Source: Pseudomonas sp. MAG733B (GTDB lineage Bacteria > Pseudomonadota > Gammaproteobacteria > Pseudomonadales > Pseudomonadaceae). From it: a DNA stretch of 64,000 nt. The stretch covers positions 4,278,001 through 4,342,000 of the forward strand of contig NZ_CP145732.1 of NCBI RefSeq assembly GCF_036884845.1, given 5' to 3'. Within the stretch, counting starts at the first letter, position 1, and every line of letters begins with the position of its first letter. This document shows positions 18,645 through 27,836 of this stretch, piece by piece. The notes beneath the pieces are model-generated. The model was not told where the DNA came from, made no database searches, and saw only the letters and a program-made list of their open reading frames with translations. A program made the translations under genes and the position numbers.

Positions 18645-18868
18645 TTTGACTTCCCTTTCTAGTTGGTGACCTGACGAACAATATCAATCAAACAATAAAA
18701 CAATCATTTAGAGCGATATATATTCGAGCTCACAAACGCTAACAAATATGCAGAAAGAAAACTGTAGGAGGTTTCCGCAAACTAGGGAGGAGATGGAGCA
18801 AGGTGAGGGGACAACCGATAAACGAGTGCATCGTATTTTTTATCTATGGATCATTCAAAAACCACAAC
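18645..18868. other. Intergenic region upstream of the RTX operon
   Basis: AT-rich non-coding stretch of about 220 bp. It must contain the minus-strand promoter of the RTX pair. A TATATAT element near 18717-18723 is a possible -10 region, but no convincing -35 partner or operator is visible. Confidence 0.3.
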
Positions 18869-18930
18869 GAAAAAAGCCCGGTTTACCGGTAATGACGTCT
18901 TAAAGATCGCCATCACCGGTAAATCGGGCT
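18869..18930 (-). terminator. Terminator of the cstA-ybdD operon
   Basis: Arms at 18875-18890 and 18915-18930 pair over 16 positions with one G-T wobble, around a 24-base loop. On the minus strand the hairpin is followed by a T run (18874-18869). It lies 30 bp beyond the stop of the small DUF466 gene. Confidence 0.85.
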
Positions 18931-18959
18931 TCTAAAGCAAACTGCTTAGATATTTCGCT

Positions 18960-19157
18960 TCAACAACACTTCGGTCCAGCCTTGCTGCCGTAACGGGCTT
19001 CCTGGCGTTCCCGAAAGAACGCCTCGTAGTCCATCAACGGCTTGTCCGGGTGCTTGGTTTGCATGTGCTCGACGTAGTTGTCGTAGTCGGGCATGCCCAC
19101 CATCAGGCGCGCGGCCTGACCGAGGTATTTGCCGAGACGACTCAGGTCATTGAGCAT
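18960..19157 (-). CDS. YbdD/YjiX family small protein (DUF466)
   Basis: This 65-residue protein contains the family hallmarks '[14 protein letters not shown]' (as [14 protein letters not shown]), '[20 protein letters not shown]' and a C-terminal 'CC'. It starts 2 bp after the cstA stop with its ribosome site inside cstA, so translation is coupled. The same pair occurs in enterobacteria (cstA-ybdD, btsT-yjiX), where the small partner is needed for full activity of the pyruvate transporter. Confidence 0.93.
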   Translation of the reverse strand: MLNDLSRLGKYLGQAARLMVGMPDYDNYVEHMQTKHPDKPLMDYEAFFRERQEARYGSKAGPKCC

Positions 19158-19159
19158 GA

Positions 19160-21217
19160 TCAGGCTTCCGGCAGCGCTTGGTATGGCGCTTCTTTATCCG
19201 TGCGCTCCTTGGTGCCCCAAGCGGCGATGCCGACCTTGAGTGCGAAGAACAGGATGCTGAACACCACGAACAGGAACAAAGCAGTCAGCGTTGCGTTGGT
19301 GTAGGCGTTGAAGATCACGTGCTGCATCTGGTCAATGTTCTTGGCCGGGGCCAGGACTTGGCCGTTAGCCAGGGCATCGCTGTACTTCTTGGCCAAGGCC
19401 AGGAAACCGATCGCCGGGTTGGCGTCGAACAGCTTGATGAAGCCTGCGGTGGTGGTGCAGATCAGCAGCCACACAGCTGGCAGCAAAGTCACCCAGACGT
19501 AGCGCTGGCGCTTCATCTTGATCAACACAACGGTGCCGAGCATCAGCGCGATACCGGCCAGCATCTGGTTGGAGATGCCGAACAGCGGCCACAAGGTGTT
19601 GATGCCGCCCAGCGGATCGATCACACCTTGGTACAGCAAGTAACCCCACATCGCCACGCAACCGGCGGTTGCCACCAGGTTGGCGGTCCAGGATTCGGTG
19701 CGTTTCAGCGCCGGCACGAAGGAGCCGAGCAGGTCTTGCAACATGAAACGCCCGGCACGAGTACCGGCGTCCACAGCGGTGAGGATGAACAGCGCTTCGA
19801 ACAGAATCGCGAAGTGGTACCAGAACGCCATGGTGTTTTCACCCGGCAGAACGTGGTGGAGGATCTGCGCGATACCGACCGCCAGGGTCGGCGCACCGCC
19901 GGCACGGGCCAGGATGGTGGTTTCACCGATGTCATGGGCGACCGCATGCAGCGCTTCCGGGGTGATTGCAAAACCCCAGCTGCTGACGGTTTGCGCGACG
20001 GCAACAGCGTCGGCACCGACGACGGCGGCCGGGCTGTTCATGGCGAAGTACACGCCCGGATCGATCACCGAAGCCGCAACCATGGCCATGATCGCTACGA
20101 ACGATTCCATCAGCATGCCGCCGTAACCGATGTAACGGGCATGACCTTCGCTGGCCAGCAATTTCGGCGTGGTGCCGGAAGCGATCAGCGCGTGGAAACC
20201 GGATACCGCGCCACAGGCGATGGTGATGAACAGGAACGGGAACAGACCGCCCTTCCACACCGGACCGGTGCCGTCGACGAATTGGGTCAGCGCCGGCATT
20301 CTCAGCTCGGGCATGGTCACCAGGATGCCGATGGCCAGGGCGACGATGGTGCCGATTTTCAGGAAGGTCGACAGGTAGTCACGCGGGGCCAGGATCAGCC
20401 ACACCGGCAACACTGCCGCGACGAAACCGTAACCGATCAGCATCCAGGTGATCTGGATACCGGTGAAGGTGAAGGCCTTGGCCCAGACCGGGTCAGCGGC
20501 AATCTGCCCACCGAGCCAGATCGAACCGAGCAGCAACAGCACGCCGATGATGGAGATCTCACCGATGCGGCCCGGGCGGATGTAGCGCATGTAGATGCCC
20601 ATGAACATCGCGATCGGGATGGTCGCCATCACGGTGAAGATGCCCCACGGGCTCTCCGCCAAGGCTTTGACCACGATCAGCGCCAGCACCGCGAGGATGA
20701 TGATCATGATCAGGAAACAACCGAATAGCGCGATGGTGCCGGGGATGCGGCCCATTTCTTCGCGAACCATGTCGCCCAGGGAGCGGCCGTTGCGGCGGGT
20801 CGACATGAACAGGACCATGAAGTCCTGAACCGCACCGGCCAGCACCACACCCGCGATCAGCCAGAGCACGCCGGGCAAGTAGCCCATCTGCGCCGCCAAT
20901 ACCGGACCGACCAGTGGCCCCGCGCCGGCGATGGCCGCGAAGTGGTGACCGAAGAGTACGTGTTTGTTGGTCGGCACAAAGTCCAGACCATCGTTGTTGA
21001 GTACAGCCGGGGTCGCTCGATTGGGGTCGAGTTGCATCACTTTATTGGCGATGAACAGGCTGTAATAGCGGTATGCGACGAGGTAGATAGCGACGGCTGC
21101 GACTACGATCCACAGGGCGTTGATCGCTTCGCCGCGGCGCAGGGCCACGACACTTAGCGCAATCGCTCCCAGGACAGCCACGGCAAACCAGGCGAGGTGT
21201 TTAGCCAGACGGGGCAT
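19160..21217 (-). CDS. cstA: Carbon starvation protein A, pyruvate/peptide transporter
   Basis: This 685-residue inner-membrane protein has about 16-18 hydrophobic segments. Family landmarks are '[20 protein letters not shown]' near residue 80, '[13 protein letters not shown]' and '[18 protein letters not shown]'. The start at 21217 is chosen because CAGGAGACC precedes it; the 33-residue upstream extension is not family-like. CstA proteins import pyruvate, and peptides in some species, during carbon limitation. It is divergent from a two-component system, with a palindrome array between, which suggests direct control. Confidence 0.94.
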   Translation of the reverse strand: MPRLAKHLAWFAVAVLGAIALSVVALRRGEAINALWIVVAAVAIYLVAYRYYSLFIANKVMQLDPNRATPAVLNNDGLDFVPTNKHVLFGHHFAAIAGAGPLVGPVLAAQMGYLPGVLWLIAGVVLAGAVQDFMVLFMSTRRNGRSLGDMVREEMGRIPGTIALFGCFLIMIIILAVLALIVVKALAESPWGIFTVMATIPIAMFMGIYMRYIRPGRIGEISIIGVLLLLGSIWLGGQIAADPVWAKAFTFTGIQITWMLIGYGFVAAVLPVWLILAPRDYLSTFLKIGTIVALAIGILVTMPELRMPALTQFVDGTGPVWKGGLFPFLFITIACGAVSGFHALIASGTTPKLLASEGHARYIGYGGMLMESFVAIMAMVAASVIDPGVYFAMNSPAAVVGADAVAVAQTVSSWGFAITPEALHAVAHDIGETTILARAGGAPTLAVGIAQILHHVLPGENTMAFWYHFAILFEALFILTAVDAGTRAGRFMLQDLLGSFVPALKRTESWTANLVATAGCVAMWGYLLYQGVIDPLGGINTLWPLFGISNQMLAGIALMLGTVVLIKMKRQRYVWVTLLPAVWLLICTTTAGFIKLFDANPAIGFLALAKKYSDALANGQVLAPAKNIDQMQHVIFNAYTNATLTALFLFVVFSILFFALKVGIAAWGTKERTDKEAPYQALPEA

Positions 21218-21330
21218 AGAGGGTCTCCTGCCGACAGCCAGTGAACTGCGGCGGTAATTTTTATAATTGTGTCCGCTGTGCGGAGCTGGCCCAATATCCG
21301 CGCATGCCGTCCACAAATAAATCCGCGTTA

Positions 21331-21373
21331 CTACGTACGTGGTGTCTACGTAGTTCTACGTAGATCTACGTAG
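21331..21373. promoter_or_regulatory. Phased CTACGTAG palindrome array between cstA and the two-component system
   Basis: Three perfect CTACGTAG palindromes start at 21346, 21356 and 21366, exactly 10 bp apart, with a related CTACGTAC at 21331. They lie 115-155 bp upstream of the cstA start codon and about 215 bp before the kinase gene. Phased on one helical face, they look like a cooperative binding site for the LuxR-type response regulator encoded next door. Confidence 0.65.
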
Positions 21374-21388
21374 ATGACCCCGTCCCCT

Positions 21389-21478
21389 TGTGGGAGCGGG
21401 CTTGCTCGCGAAGGCGGCGTGTCAGTCGCTGCCAATGTTGAATGACACAACGCTTTCGCGAGCAAGCCCACTCCCACA
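21389..21478. repeat. REPIN doublet
   Basis: TGTGGGAGCGGGCTTGCTCG at 21389-21408 is matched by an inverted copy at 21455-21478 (TTCGCGAGCAAGCCCACTCC...). It lies between the palindrome array and the kinase gene, within the divergent intergenic region. Confidence 0.9.
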
Positions 21479-21585
21479 TTGGGTTTGCATTTCATCCCGC
21501 CCTTCGGTCATTCCGTCCTGCAACGCTACAGGCTGAGCGTATCTTTGGCATATGATGCCGAGCCTTCGCGCGGGCAGGAGTCAAC

Positions 21586-22953
21586 ATGCAGCTCAAACAC
21601 AAGATCGTCGCCCTCGGGATTCTGCCGCTGGTGCTGGCCATTGCCGTCATTTGCGCACTGGTCATTTCGCTGAATCGCCAACTGGGTGATCAACAGGCGC
21701 AGCTGATCGAAGACAGCATCCTGATGAGCAAACGCGCGGAGTTGAAAAACTACGTGGAAATGGCGAAAAGCCTGATCGAACCGCTGTACGACGATGGCCA
21801 CGGCGACGCCCACGCCCAGCAACAAGTGCTGGAAGAACTGCGCAAGCTCAGCTTTGGCATCAACGGGTATTTCTTCGTCTACGACCATGAAGGCCGCAGC
21901 CTGATGCATGCGCGGCAGTCGGAGCTGGTGGGCAAATACCTGTGGGACATGAAAGATCCGCACGGTCTTCCGGTGATCCAGGCGCTGCTCAAAAGCGCGC
22001 AATCGGGTGAAGGTTTTCAACGCTACGCCTGGAACAAACCCTCCTCCGGTCAGGTCACCGACAAGCTCGCTTACGTAGTGATGCTCGATCGCTGGGGCTG
22101 GATGCTCGGCACTGGCATCTACCTCGAAGACGTCGAGCGCGCCACCCAGCAGGCCCGCGCCGAAGTAGCCCAGGGCATTCGCAAGACCATGATGGCGATT
22201 GCCGTGGTCGCCCTGGTCGCGGTGCTGTTCGTGTTCGCCACGGGCATGACGCTGAACGTCAGCGAGCATCGTCTGGCAGACAAAAAACTGCAGCGCCTGA
22301 CCCAGCGCATCGTCAGTCTGCAGGAGGAAGAACGATCGCGAGTCTCCCGCGAATTGCACGACGGCATCAGCCAGGTGCTGGTCTCGATCAAGTTTCAGTT
22401 CGAACTGGCCAGCCATCTGCTGGAGAGCGGGCAGGCACACGACAAGGGTTTGAACACGTTAAGAGACGCCACCGAGCGTTTGGGCGAGGCGATTGGCGAG
22501 GTTCGCAGCCTGTCCCACGACCTGCGCTCATCGTTGCTCGACACCCTCGGCCTGTCGGCAGCCATCGGCCAACTGGCGGCGGAGTTCGAGCAGCGCAGCG
22601 GTCTTACGGTGACCTATAACGACAATGAATTCGACTGCCAACTGGTTGATGGTGCCGCTGTTTCGTTGTTCCGCATCGTGCAGGAAGGCCTGACCAATAT
22701 CGAACGCCACGCCGGGGCAAAAAACGTTTCCATTACCCTGCGCGGCTGTGAACAATCCGTGCGCCTGACGGTGGTTGATGACGGTGTGGGTTTCAACGTC
22801 GCCCAGGTCGAACGTCGTCACGCCGGCATTGGCCTGCGTAATATCCGTGAGCGGGTTGAACACTTTGGTGGTCGGTTCGACCTGATCTCGACGCCAGGAC
22901 GCAGTGAGCTGGATGTTCTGTTGCCGATGAAACTACCCGGCGGCAAACGCTGA
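21586..22953 (+). CDS. Cache-domain sensor histidine kinase (HisKA_3 type)
   Basis: This 455-residue kinase has TM1 at about 7-29, a periplasmic single-Cache domain ('INGYFFVYDHEGRSLMHAR', 'WGWMLGTGIYLEDVER'), TM2 near 202-224, the phosphoacceptor motif 'SRVSRELHDGISQVLVSIKF' and a C-terminal ATPase with 'DDGVGFNV' and 'GIGLRNIRERVEHFGG'. Such Cache domains bind small carboxylates. Its place opposite cstA suggests that it senses pyruvate or another starvation-related acid and acts through the regulator 33 bp downstream. Confidence 0.93.
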   Translation: MQLKHKIVALGILPLVLAIAVICALVISLNRQLGDQQAQLIEDSILMSKRAELKNYVEMAKSLIEPLYDDGHGDAHAQQQVLEELRKLSFGINGYFFVYDHEGRSLMHARQSELVGKYLWDMKDPHGLPVIQALLKSAQSGEGFQRYAWNKPSSGQVTDKLAYVVMLDRWGWMLGTGIYLEDVERATQQARAEVAQGIRKTMMAIAVVALVAVLFVFATGMTLNVSEHRLADKKLQRLTQRIVSLQEEERSRVSRELHDGISQVLVSIKFQFELASHLLESGQAHDKGLNTLRDATERLGEAIGEVRSLSHDLRSSLLDTLGLSAAIGQLAAEFEQRSGLTVTYNDNEFDCQLVDGAAVSLFRIVQEGLTNIERHAGAKNVSITLRGCEQSVRLTVVDDGVGFNVAQVERRHAGIGLRNIRERVEHFGGRFDLISTPGRSELDVLLPMKLPGGKR

Positions 22954-22986
22954 CATCGCCCCGAAAACAACAAGAGTGAAAGCTGA

Positions 22987-23619
22987 ATGAACCTGCCCTC
23001 CCCGATCCGCGTCGCGTTGGTTGACGATCACTCCCTGGTCCGCGACGGCATCAAGGCGTTGCTGGCTGTCATGGCGCCCCTGGAAGTGGTGGGTGAAGCT
23101 GAAAGCGGCGCCGAGGCGATCGAGATGGTCGGGCGTTGCCAGCCGGACCTGTTGCTGGTCGACATCAGCCTGCGGGACATGAACGGCCTGGAGCTGACCC
23201 GCGTGCTGCGCAGCCAGTACCCGTCGCTCAAGGTGTTGGTGCTGAGCATGTACGACAATTACGAGTACGTCAGTGAATCGGTGCGTTCCGGTGCTAGTGG
23301 CTATGTGCTGAAAAATGCGCCGTCACGGGAAATCATCGCGGCCATTGAAGCCATCACCAGCGGCGGGACGTTCTACAGCGCCGAAATCGCCCAGCGACTG
23401 ATCGCCGACAAGAACACCGACAACGAGCTGACGCCTCGGGAAAGCCAGGTGTTAGTGAAGATGGCGCAAGGATTGAACAACAAGGAAATGGCGCGGGAAC
23501 TGGACATCAGCGTGCGCACGGTGGAAACCCATCGCTTGAGCATTCGGCGCAAGCTCAACATCGACAAGCCTGCGGCGCTGGTAAAGTACGCCCTGGATCA
23601 TGGGCTTATTTCTCGCTAG
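22987..23619 (+). CDS. NarL/LuxR-family response regulator
   Basis: This 210-residue regulator has a receiver domain with acidic pocket D13-D14, phosphoacceptor D59 ('LLLVDISL') and switch lysine in 'YVLKNAPSREI'. A C-terminal GerE helix-turn-helix at about 143-205 contains 'LTPRESQVLVKMAQGLNNKE' and 'RTVETHRLSIRRKL'. It pairs with the kinase immediately upstream. The CTACGTAG array in the divergent region is its most likely target, controlling cstA-ybdD and perhaps itself. Confidence 0.93.
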   Translation: MNLPSPIRVALVDDHSLVRDGIKALLAVMAPLEVVGEAESGAEAIEMVGRCQPDLLLVDISLRDMNGLELTRVLRSQYPSLKVLVLSMYDNYEYVSESVRSGASGYVLKNAPSREIIAAIEAITSGGTFYSAEIAQRLIADKNTDNELTPRESQVLVKMAQGLNNKEMARELDISVRTVETHRLSIRRKLNIDKPAALVKYALDHGLISR

Positions 23620-23631
23620 CGACCAATGAAC

Positions 23632-23725
23632 CTGTAGGAGCAAAGCTTGCTCGCGATGGCGCCGTATCAGTCGACTTACATTCTGAATTTACCGGCCTCA
23701 TCGCGAGCAAGCTCTGCTCCTACAG
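23632..23725. repeat. REPIN doublet
   Basis: CTGTAGGAGCAAAGCTTGCT at 23632-23651 is followed by the inverted copy at 23699-23725 (CATCGCGAGCAAGCTCTGCT...). It begins 13 bp after the response-regulator stop and probably forms the 3' structure of that transcript. Confidence 0.88.
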
Positions 23726-23846
23726 TTAGCGGTTCGCAACCATTGACTGCGTCAATAGTCACCATTAACTCAATGAAGTTCTCTTAAAAAATCCACGGCG
23801 TAACATCAGCTCCATACCAACCAACAACACCCCGGAGCACACGATC

Positions 23847-24092
23847 ATGAAACGCCAAACCATCCTCAGCATCGCTTTCTCGATCTTTGCAGTTAACGCT
23901 TTCGCCGCAACTTCTGCTCAACCTGTCGTCGCTGAAGGCGGCTCGGATCGACTGATTGAAAGCCGTGTGGCTGAAGGTGGTTCGGATCGTCTGATCGAGA
24001 ATCGTGTCGCCGAAGGCGGCTCTGATCGCCTGATCGAAAACCGCGTCGCCGCCGATGGCTCGGATCGTCTCCAAGGCAACTCCGTCGCCTGA
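23847..24092 (+). CDS. Secreted 13-residue tandem-repeat miniprotein
   Basis: This 81-residue product has a signal peptide (about residues 1-21, 'MKRQTILSIAFSIFAVNAFA'). The mature part is little more than four tandem copies of VAEGGSDRLIENR (residues 28-79); the last copy has drifted to VAADGSDRLQGNS. Each unit carries one D-R pair and acidic and polar residues. Related Pseudomonas proteins with 'GGSDRL' repeats exist, but I know of no proven function. It forms a monocistronic unit with its own terminator. Confidence 0.75.
   Translation: MKRQTILSIAFSIFAVNAFAATSAQPVVAEGGSDRLIESRVAEGGSDRLIENRVAEGGSDRLIENRVAADGSDRLQGNSVA
23928..24083 (+). repeat. Tandem 39-bp coding repeat, four units
   Basis: Four in-frame 39-bp units encode the 13-residue repeat of the miniprotein. 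Units 2 and 3 encode the same peptide but differ at synonymous positions (GGT/GGC, TCG/TCT, CGT/CGC), implying selection on the peptide after duplication rather than a very recent expansion. Confidence 0.85.
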
Positions 24093-24118
24093 AACCAATT
24101 GCTTCACCGCAACACCAC

Positions 24119-24149
24119 AAAAAACCCGGCCTGATCAGCCGGGTTTTTT
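24119..24149. terminator. Rho-independent terminator
   Basis: AAAACCCGGC / GCCGGGTTTT with a 7-base loop (CTGATCA), flanked by A and T runs, lies between the convergent miniprotein and substrate-binding genes and can work in both directions. Confidence 0.9.
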
Positions 24150-24176
24150 CATGCTTCTCAGCAGGATGAAGGCAAC

Positions 24177-25196
24177 TCAGCTCCCCGCACCACCGTGTGC
24201 TTCTTCAAAAAAGTAGTCCTTCCAGCTATCGGCCTTGTTTTTCAGCACGCCCAACGCCTGCAGTTTTTCGGCGTAGACAGCTGTGCGCTGCGGATTAATC
24301 GTGAAGTCGATTTCAGGATCGTTGACGATTTTCTCAACCAGCGGCAGCGGTAACTTCGACTGCTCGACCCGAATGTAGGTCGCGGCCGCCGCGGACTTGT
24401 CGGCCTTGATGATCTTTTCGGCCTCGGCCAGTGCGTCGTAGAACGCCTTGTAGGTTTTCGGGTTTTCGTCGTGGAATTTTTCAGTGGTGTAGAGCACGTT
24501 AAACGTGGCCTGACCGCCCAACACGTCGTAGGAACTCAACACTTTGTGCACGTTGGGACTCTGTAACTCCTGATACTGGAACGGCGGACTGGAGAAATGA
24601 GAGGTGATTTCCGACCCACCGGCGATCAGCGCCGCCGTCGCATCCGGGTGCGCGAGGCTGATCGAGATATCGTCGAACTTCTTGAAATGCTCATCGCCAA
24701 ACTGTTTGGCCGTTTCGATCTGCAGCGTGCGCGACTGGAACCCGACGCCCGCCGCCGGCACCGCGATGCGGTCCTTTTCGGTGAAATCCTTGAGGCTCTT
24801 CACATTCGGGTTATTGGTCAGCAAGTAGTTGGGCATCGAGCCGAGCGACGCGATCGCCTTGACGTTCTGTTTGCCCTTGGTCCGGTCCCAAATCGTCAGC
24901 ATCGGCGGCACGCCCGCCGACACCACATCCAGTGCGCCGGCCAACAACGCCTCGTTCATCGCCGTGGCGCCGGAAATGCTGTTCCAGTCGACCTTGATGT
25001 CCAGGCCCTGCTCCTTGCCATGTTTCTCGATGAGCTGCTGATCGCGCACCACATCCAGAATCAGGCAACCGATGCCAAATTGCTGGGCGATGCTGATCTT
25101 GCCTTCGGCCTGGGCACCGGGGCTGAGCAATACACCCACCGCTGCAACGGATGCCGCTAACAGCGTCAACCCTGAATTCTTGAAACGACCCACCAT
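24177..25196 (-). CDS. ABC transporter substrate-binding protein, NitT/TauT (SsuA) type
   Basis: This 339-residue protein has a signal peptide ending near 'SPGAQA' and starts at the ATG preceded by GAGG. The mature part has the family layout: 'ISIAQQFGIGCLILDVVRD', 'NEALLAGALDVVSAGVPPML' and a hinge near 'DRIAVPAAGVGFQSRTLQ'. Members bind sulfonates, nitrate, taurine, thiamine precursors or aromatic acids. No ATPase or permease gene follows on this strand, so it either uses subunits encoded elsewhere or is a stray component. Confidence 0.88.
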   Translation of the reverse strand: MVGRFKNSGLTLLAASVAAVGVLLSPGAQAEGKISIAQQFGIGCLILDVVRDQQLIEKHGKEQGLDIKVDWNSISGATAMNEALLAGALDVVSAGVPPMLTIWDRTKGKQNVKAIASLGSMPNYLLTNNPNVKSLKDFTEKDRIAVPAAGVGFQSRTLQIETAKQFGDEHFKKFDDISISLAHPDATAALIAGGSEITSHFSSPPFQYQELQSPNVHKVLSSYDVLGGQATFNVLYTTEKFHDENPKTYKAFYDALAEAEKIIKADKSAAAATYIRVEQSKLPLPLVEKIVNDPEIDFTINPQRTAVYAEKLQALGVLKNKADSWKDYFFEEAHGGAGS

Positions 25197-25242
25197 GACA
25201 ACCTCATCAAAATATTAACTAACAAAAGTCCTCACGCGATCC

Positions 25243-25276
25243 GTAGCAGCTGGCGAAGCCTGCGTTCGGCTGCTAC
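25243..25276. repeat. REP-like hairpin of a second family
   Basis: GTAGCAGCTGGCGAAGCCTG, continuing to CGGCTGCTAC, forms a 34-base imperfect palindrome typical of another Pseudomonas REP family. It lies between the TOBE gene and the substrate-binding gene. Confidence 0.75.
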
Positions 25277-25297
25277 AGAAAAGCGTTGAGACCGGAC

Positions 25298-25513
25298 TCA
25301 GAGTTTGGCTATCGAGACTTCGGTGGATTTGACGAAGGCAATGACTTCGCTCCCGACCTTCAATTCCAGGTCACGCACCGAACGGGTGGTAATCACCGAA
25401 GTGACAATCCCCGACGCCGTTTGCACGTCGATTTCGGAGACCACTTCGCCTACCAGTATTTCCTTGATGACGCCCTTGAACTGGTTACGGACGTTGATCG
25501 CTTTGATGGTCAT
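25298..25513 (-). CDS. TOBE-domain molybdopterin/oxyanion-binding protein (Mop type)
   Basis: This is a 71-residue single TOBE domain starting 'MTIKAINVRNQFKGVIKEIL' and containing 'VVSEIDVQTASGIVTSVITT'. The start at 25513 is preceded by AGGAAG; the longer upstream extension is not family-like. Molbindins bind molybdate or tungstate as oligomers and buffer them in the cytoplasm. It lies about 100 bp upstream of the substrate-binding gene on the same strand; a link to sulfonate or oxyanion metabolism is possible but unproven. Confidence 0.9.
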   Translation of the reverse strand: MTIKAINVRNQFKGVIKEILVGEVVSEIDVQTASGIVTSVITTRSVRDLELKVGSEVIAFVKSTEVSIAKL

Positions 25514-25647
25514 GATGAGGCTTCCTGTCTGATGTCGAGCCCTTCCGCATGGATGGGGCAGGCCCTCAAAGTGCACCTCCATTGATCACAACAAAAGGAA
25601 TAAATAATTATCTATTTATAGCGTTAGGGAATATAAGCGCATTACTT

Positions 25648-27185
25648 GGCACCGAATCCGGCTGGATGCCCCGGGGTTGTGGAGGAGCGAGAGCTTTTCC
25701 GCTGGCAGGCGCGGAGCAAACTGCCAACTCTTGCGGCCGAGGGCGTCGTAGCCGAAGCAGCTGGTAAGCGTGCCCTGGGTACGCAGGACTTCGCGGTGCA
25801 GTCGTCACGCTCGATGTCGCTGATGAGCTGGCCGTCGAGGTTGAGTTGGTGCAGATGGCCGCTGCCGTAGTACAGGTGATTAAGGTGTTGGCCGGTGGGC
25901 ATCGTCAGGGTGGTGAGGTTGCTCAGTGGGTCGTATTCGTAGGACAAGGCGCCTTGCGGCGTAGTCTCCTGGATCAGTCGGCCGAGCAAGTCGTAGGCGA
26001 ATTCCAGCGTTTCTTCGCTGACGCCCAGTTGCTTGCCCTGCGCGGTCGACAGGCGCTGGATCGACAGCAGGCGATCAGCGTCGTCGTACACGTAATCCTG
26101 ACGCGCATCGCCATTGAGTTTGGCCAGCAGCCGGCCAATGCGGTCGCGCTCGAATTCGGTACGACGCTGTGGTCGTTCACCGCGTTCGCCGTAGCCGGTT
26201 TCGTCGACCTGGGTCAGATGCCCGCCGAGGTTGTAGCTGAAGCGTCGAGTCAGGTTGTCGATGCGTTTTTCTTCGATCAACCGGTCGGATGCATCGTAGG
26301 CAAACTGATACGCCGCGTTGTTCTCGTTGATCAGCGCGGCCAGGCGAATCGCCGGGTCGTATTCGTAGCGGATGCGCTGGCCCTTGGCGTCCTGGCGGCT
26401 GCTCGGCAATCCACGGGCGGTGCGCAGCAGGCGCGTGGTCTGGCCTTTGCCGTCGGTATGGCTGAGCACTTGGCCGAGGGCGTTGTAGGTGAACGACTCG
26501 GCGCTGCCGTCCGGATGATTGATGCGCAGCACTTCGCCGTCAGGCTTGCGTTCCAGCGTGGTGGTCTGACCCAGCGCGTCGGTGACGGCGACCAGATGCT
26601 GGCGCTCGTCGAAGCGGTAGGTGGTGTTTTTACCCGAGCAATCCTGGAAGCGTTCGACCTGCGCCAGGGTGTTGCACCACAGGTATTTGGACTTGTGGGT
26701 CGCATCGATGATGGTGTGCGGCAGGCCGTCGTCGCCGTTGAGGTATTCGGTTTTATTGCCCAGGGCGTCGACTTCGGCGATCAAATTGCCTTTGGCGTCG
26801 TAGCGGGCCTGCCAGGTGCTGCCGTCGAGGAAGGTCGTTTCGGTGACCAGGGTAGTGCCGAGGTGGTACTTGTATTTGATCTTGCGACCCAGCGGGTCGG
26901 TTTCTTCAAGCAAACGCGAAAAGTCGTCGTACTTGAACCCCAACCGGTTGCCATCCGGCAGCTTGAGACCGGTCATGTTGCCCGCTTCGTCGAGGTCGAT
27001 AGCGTACTGCTCGCCGCCGAAGTCGCGACTGGCAATCACGCGGCGATCGGCGTTCTAATGAAAGGACGTCGGTTACTTGTGTGGTGCGCGCCTTGATGTC
27101 GTAGCGGTACTGCACAAAGGCCTCAACTGTGGTTGCCGACGACACGTGTGGTGTCGGCCAAACGACCCAGCGAACCAAATGGATT
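25648..27185 (-). pseudogene. Degenerate rhs core fragment (copy A)
   Basis: This reads as Rhs YD repeats on the minus strand, nearly identical to the full-length rhs at 33941-38167, but is broken in at least three ways. A base is missing near 25801 (GTGCAGTCGTC against GTGCAGGTCGTC), shifting the frame after 'GQLISDIERDD'. The 5' part is out of frame near 27055. Two YRYD repeats have fused, deleting about 250 bp of core. Homology stops at about 25650 with no toxin tip and no immunity gene. It is the most decayed piece of the rhs trail. Confidence 0.85.
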
Positions 27186-27255
27186 CGTTCATTACTACTG
27201 ATTTTTAGCGTGAATTAAGCACGCGCTTGCACAGCTTTTTTAGATTAAAGAGGAA

Positions 27256-27282
27256 AGTGGCTTAAGATAACCTTAAGCCACT
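27256..27282 (-). terminator. Hairpin, candidate terminator of the NTF2-like immunity gene
   Basis: AGTGGCTTAAG / CTTAAGCCACT is a perfect 11-bp stem with a 5-base loop. On the minus strand it is followed by TTTCCTCTTT. It lies 128 bp downstream of the immunity gene stop. The rest of 27186-27409 is AT-rich with no gene visible. Confidence 0.6.
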
Positions 27283-27409
27283 CTGGAGATAAAATTTTAA
27301 AGAACGGCACAAACCCCACTAGTTTTTGACTACCAACGAACAACCAAACACATCCATGAAATACAGCGCCACCAGTACAACGGAGCGCTGCACCGCTTTC
27401 ATACAAACA

Positions 27410-27829
27410 TCAGAGAGCGGTTTTTTTCCACTTATCACCATTCTTTGTTTCTTTTTTCACTATCAGCCAACCACTTCCAGTATCTTTCAGAAAAAACTTA
27501 TATACAGCTTTTAGTCTAGCCATCTGCTCGACAACCACAGCGTAATTTTTACCTTCTTGAACAGGCTTGTTTATTACATCCCTATCTGGATCATATGTCG
27601 GAGGAAACCCACAACCGAGATCTATAAGCCGAGCCCAGCTTCGCTCATCTGACACAGAAAACCTGGTTAATATCCTCTTAAGCTCGAGCTCATACTTTTT
27701 ATCACAGTCAGAGGTATCTTTTTCCGCTTCGATCAGGCTCATTTGCTCATCGCGAAAAGCCGTCTCCCAATCTCGCATTTCGGACATAAAGCCTTTCAAC
27801 ACATCAACCACCGAAACTTCTTTTTCCAT
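27410..27829 (-). CDS. NTF2-fold-type immunity protein for the NS_2 nuclease tip
   Basis: This 139-residue cytosolic protein starts at the ATG at 27829 preceded by GAGG; the longer in-frame extension overlaps the toxin gene. The N-terminus 'VVDVLKGFMSEMRDWETAF' and the C-terminal half ('YKFFLKDTGSGWLIVKKE') resemble NTF2-fold immunity proteins (Imm-NTF2). It lies 7 bp after the displaced Rhs tip whose C-terminus is an NS_2-type nuclease, the usual toxin-immunity order. It is much more AT-rich than the rhs core. Confidence 0.7.
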   Translation of the reverse strand: MEKEVSVVDVLKGFMSEMRDWETAFRDEQMSLIEAEKDTSDCDKKYELELKRILTRFSVSDERSWARLIDLGCGFPPTYDPDRDVINKPVQEGKNYAVVVEQMARLKAVYKFFLKDTGSGWLIVKKETKNGDKWKKTAL

Positions 27830-27836
27830 AACAACC

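Noticed and set aside
19178..20728. 516-residue + strand open frame opposite cstA
   Set aside because: Its His/Gln/Arg/Asp-rich sequence is typical of the antisense of a membrane protein gene.
23928..24083. Tandem repeat considered as a CRISPR-like array
   Set aside because: Units are contiguous, in frame and encode a peptide repeat after a signal peptide; there are no spacers.
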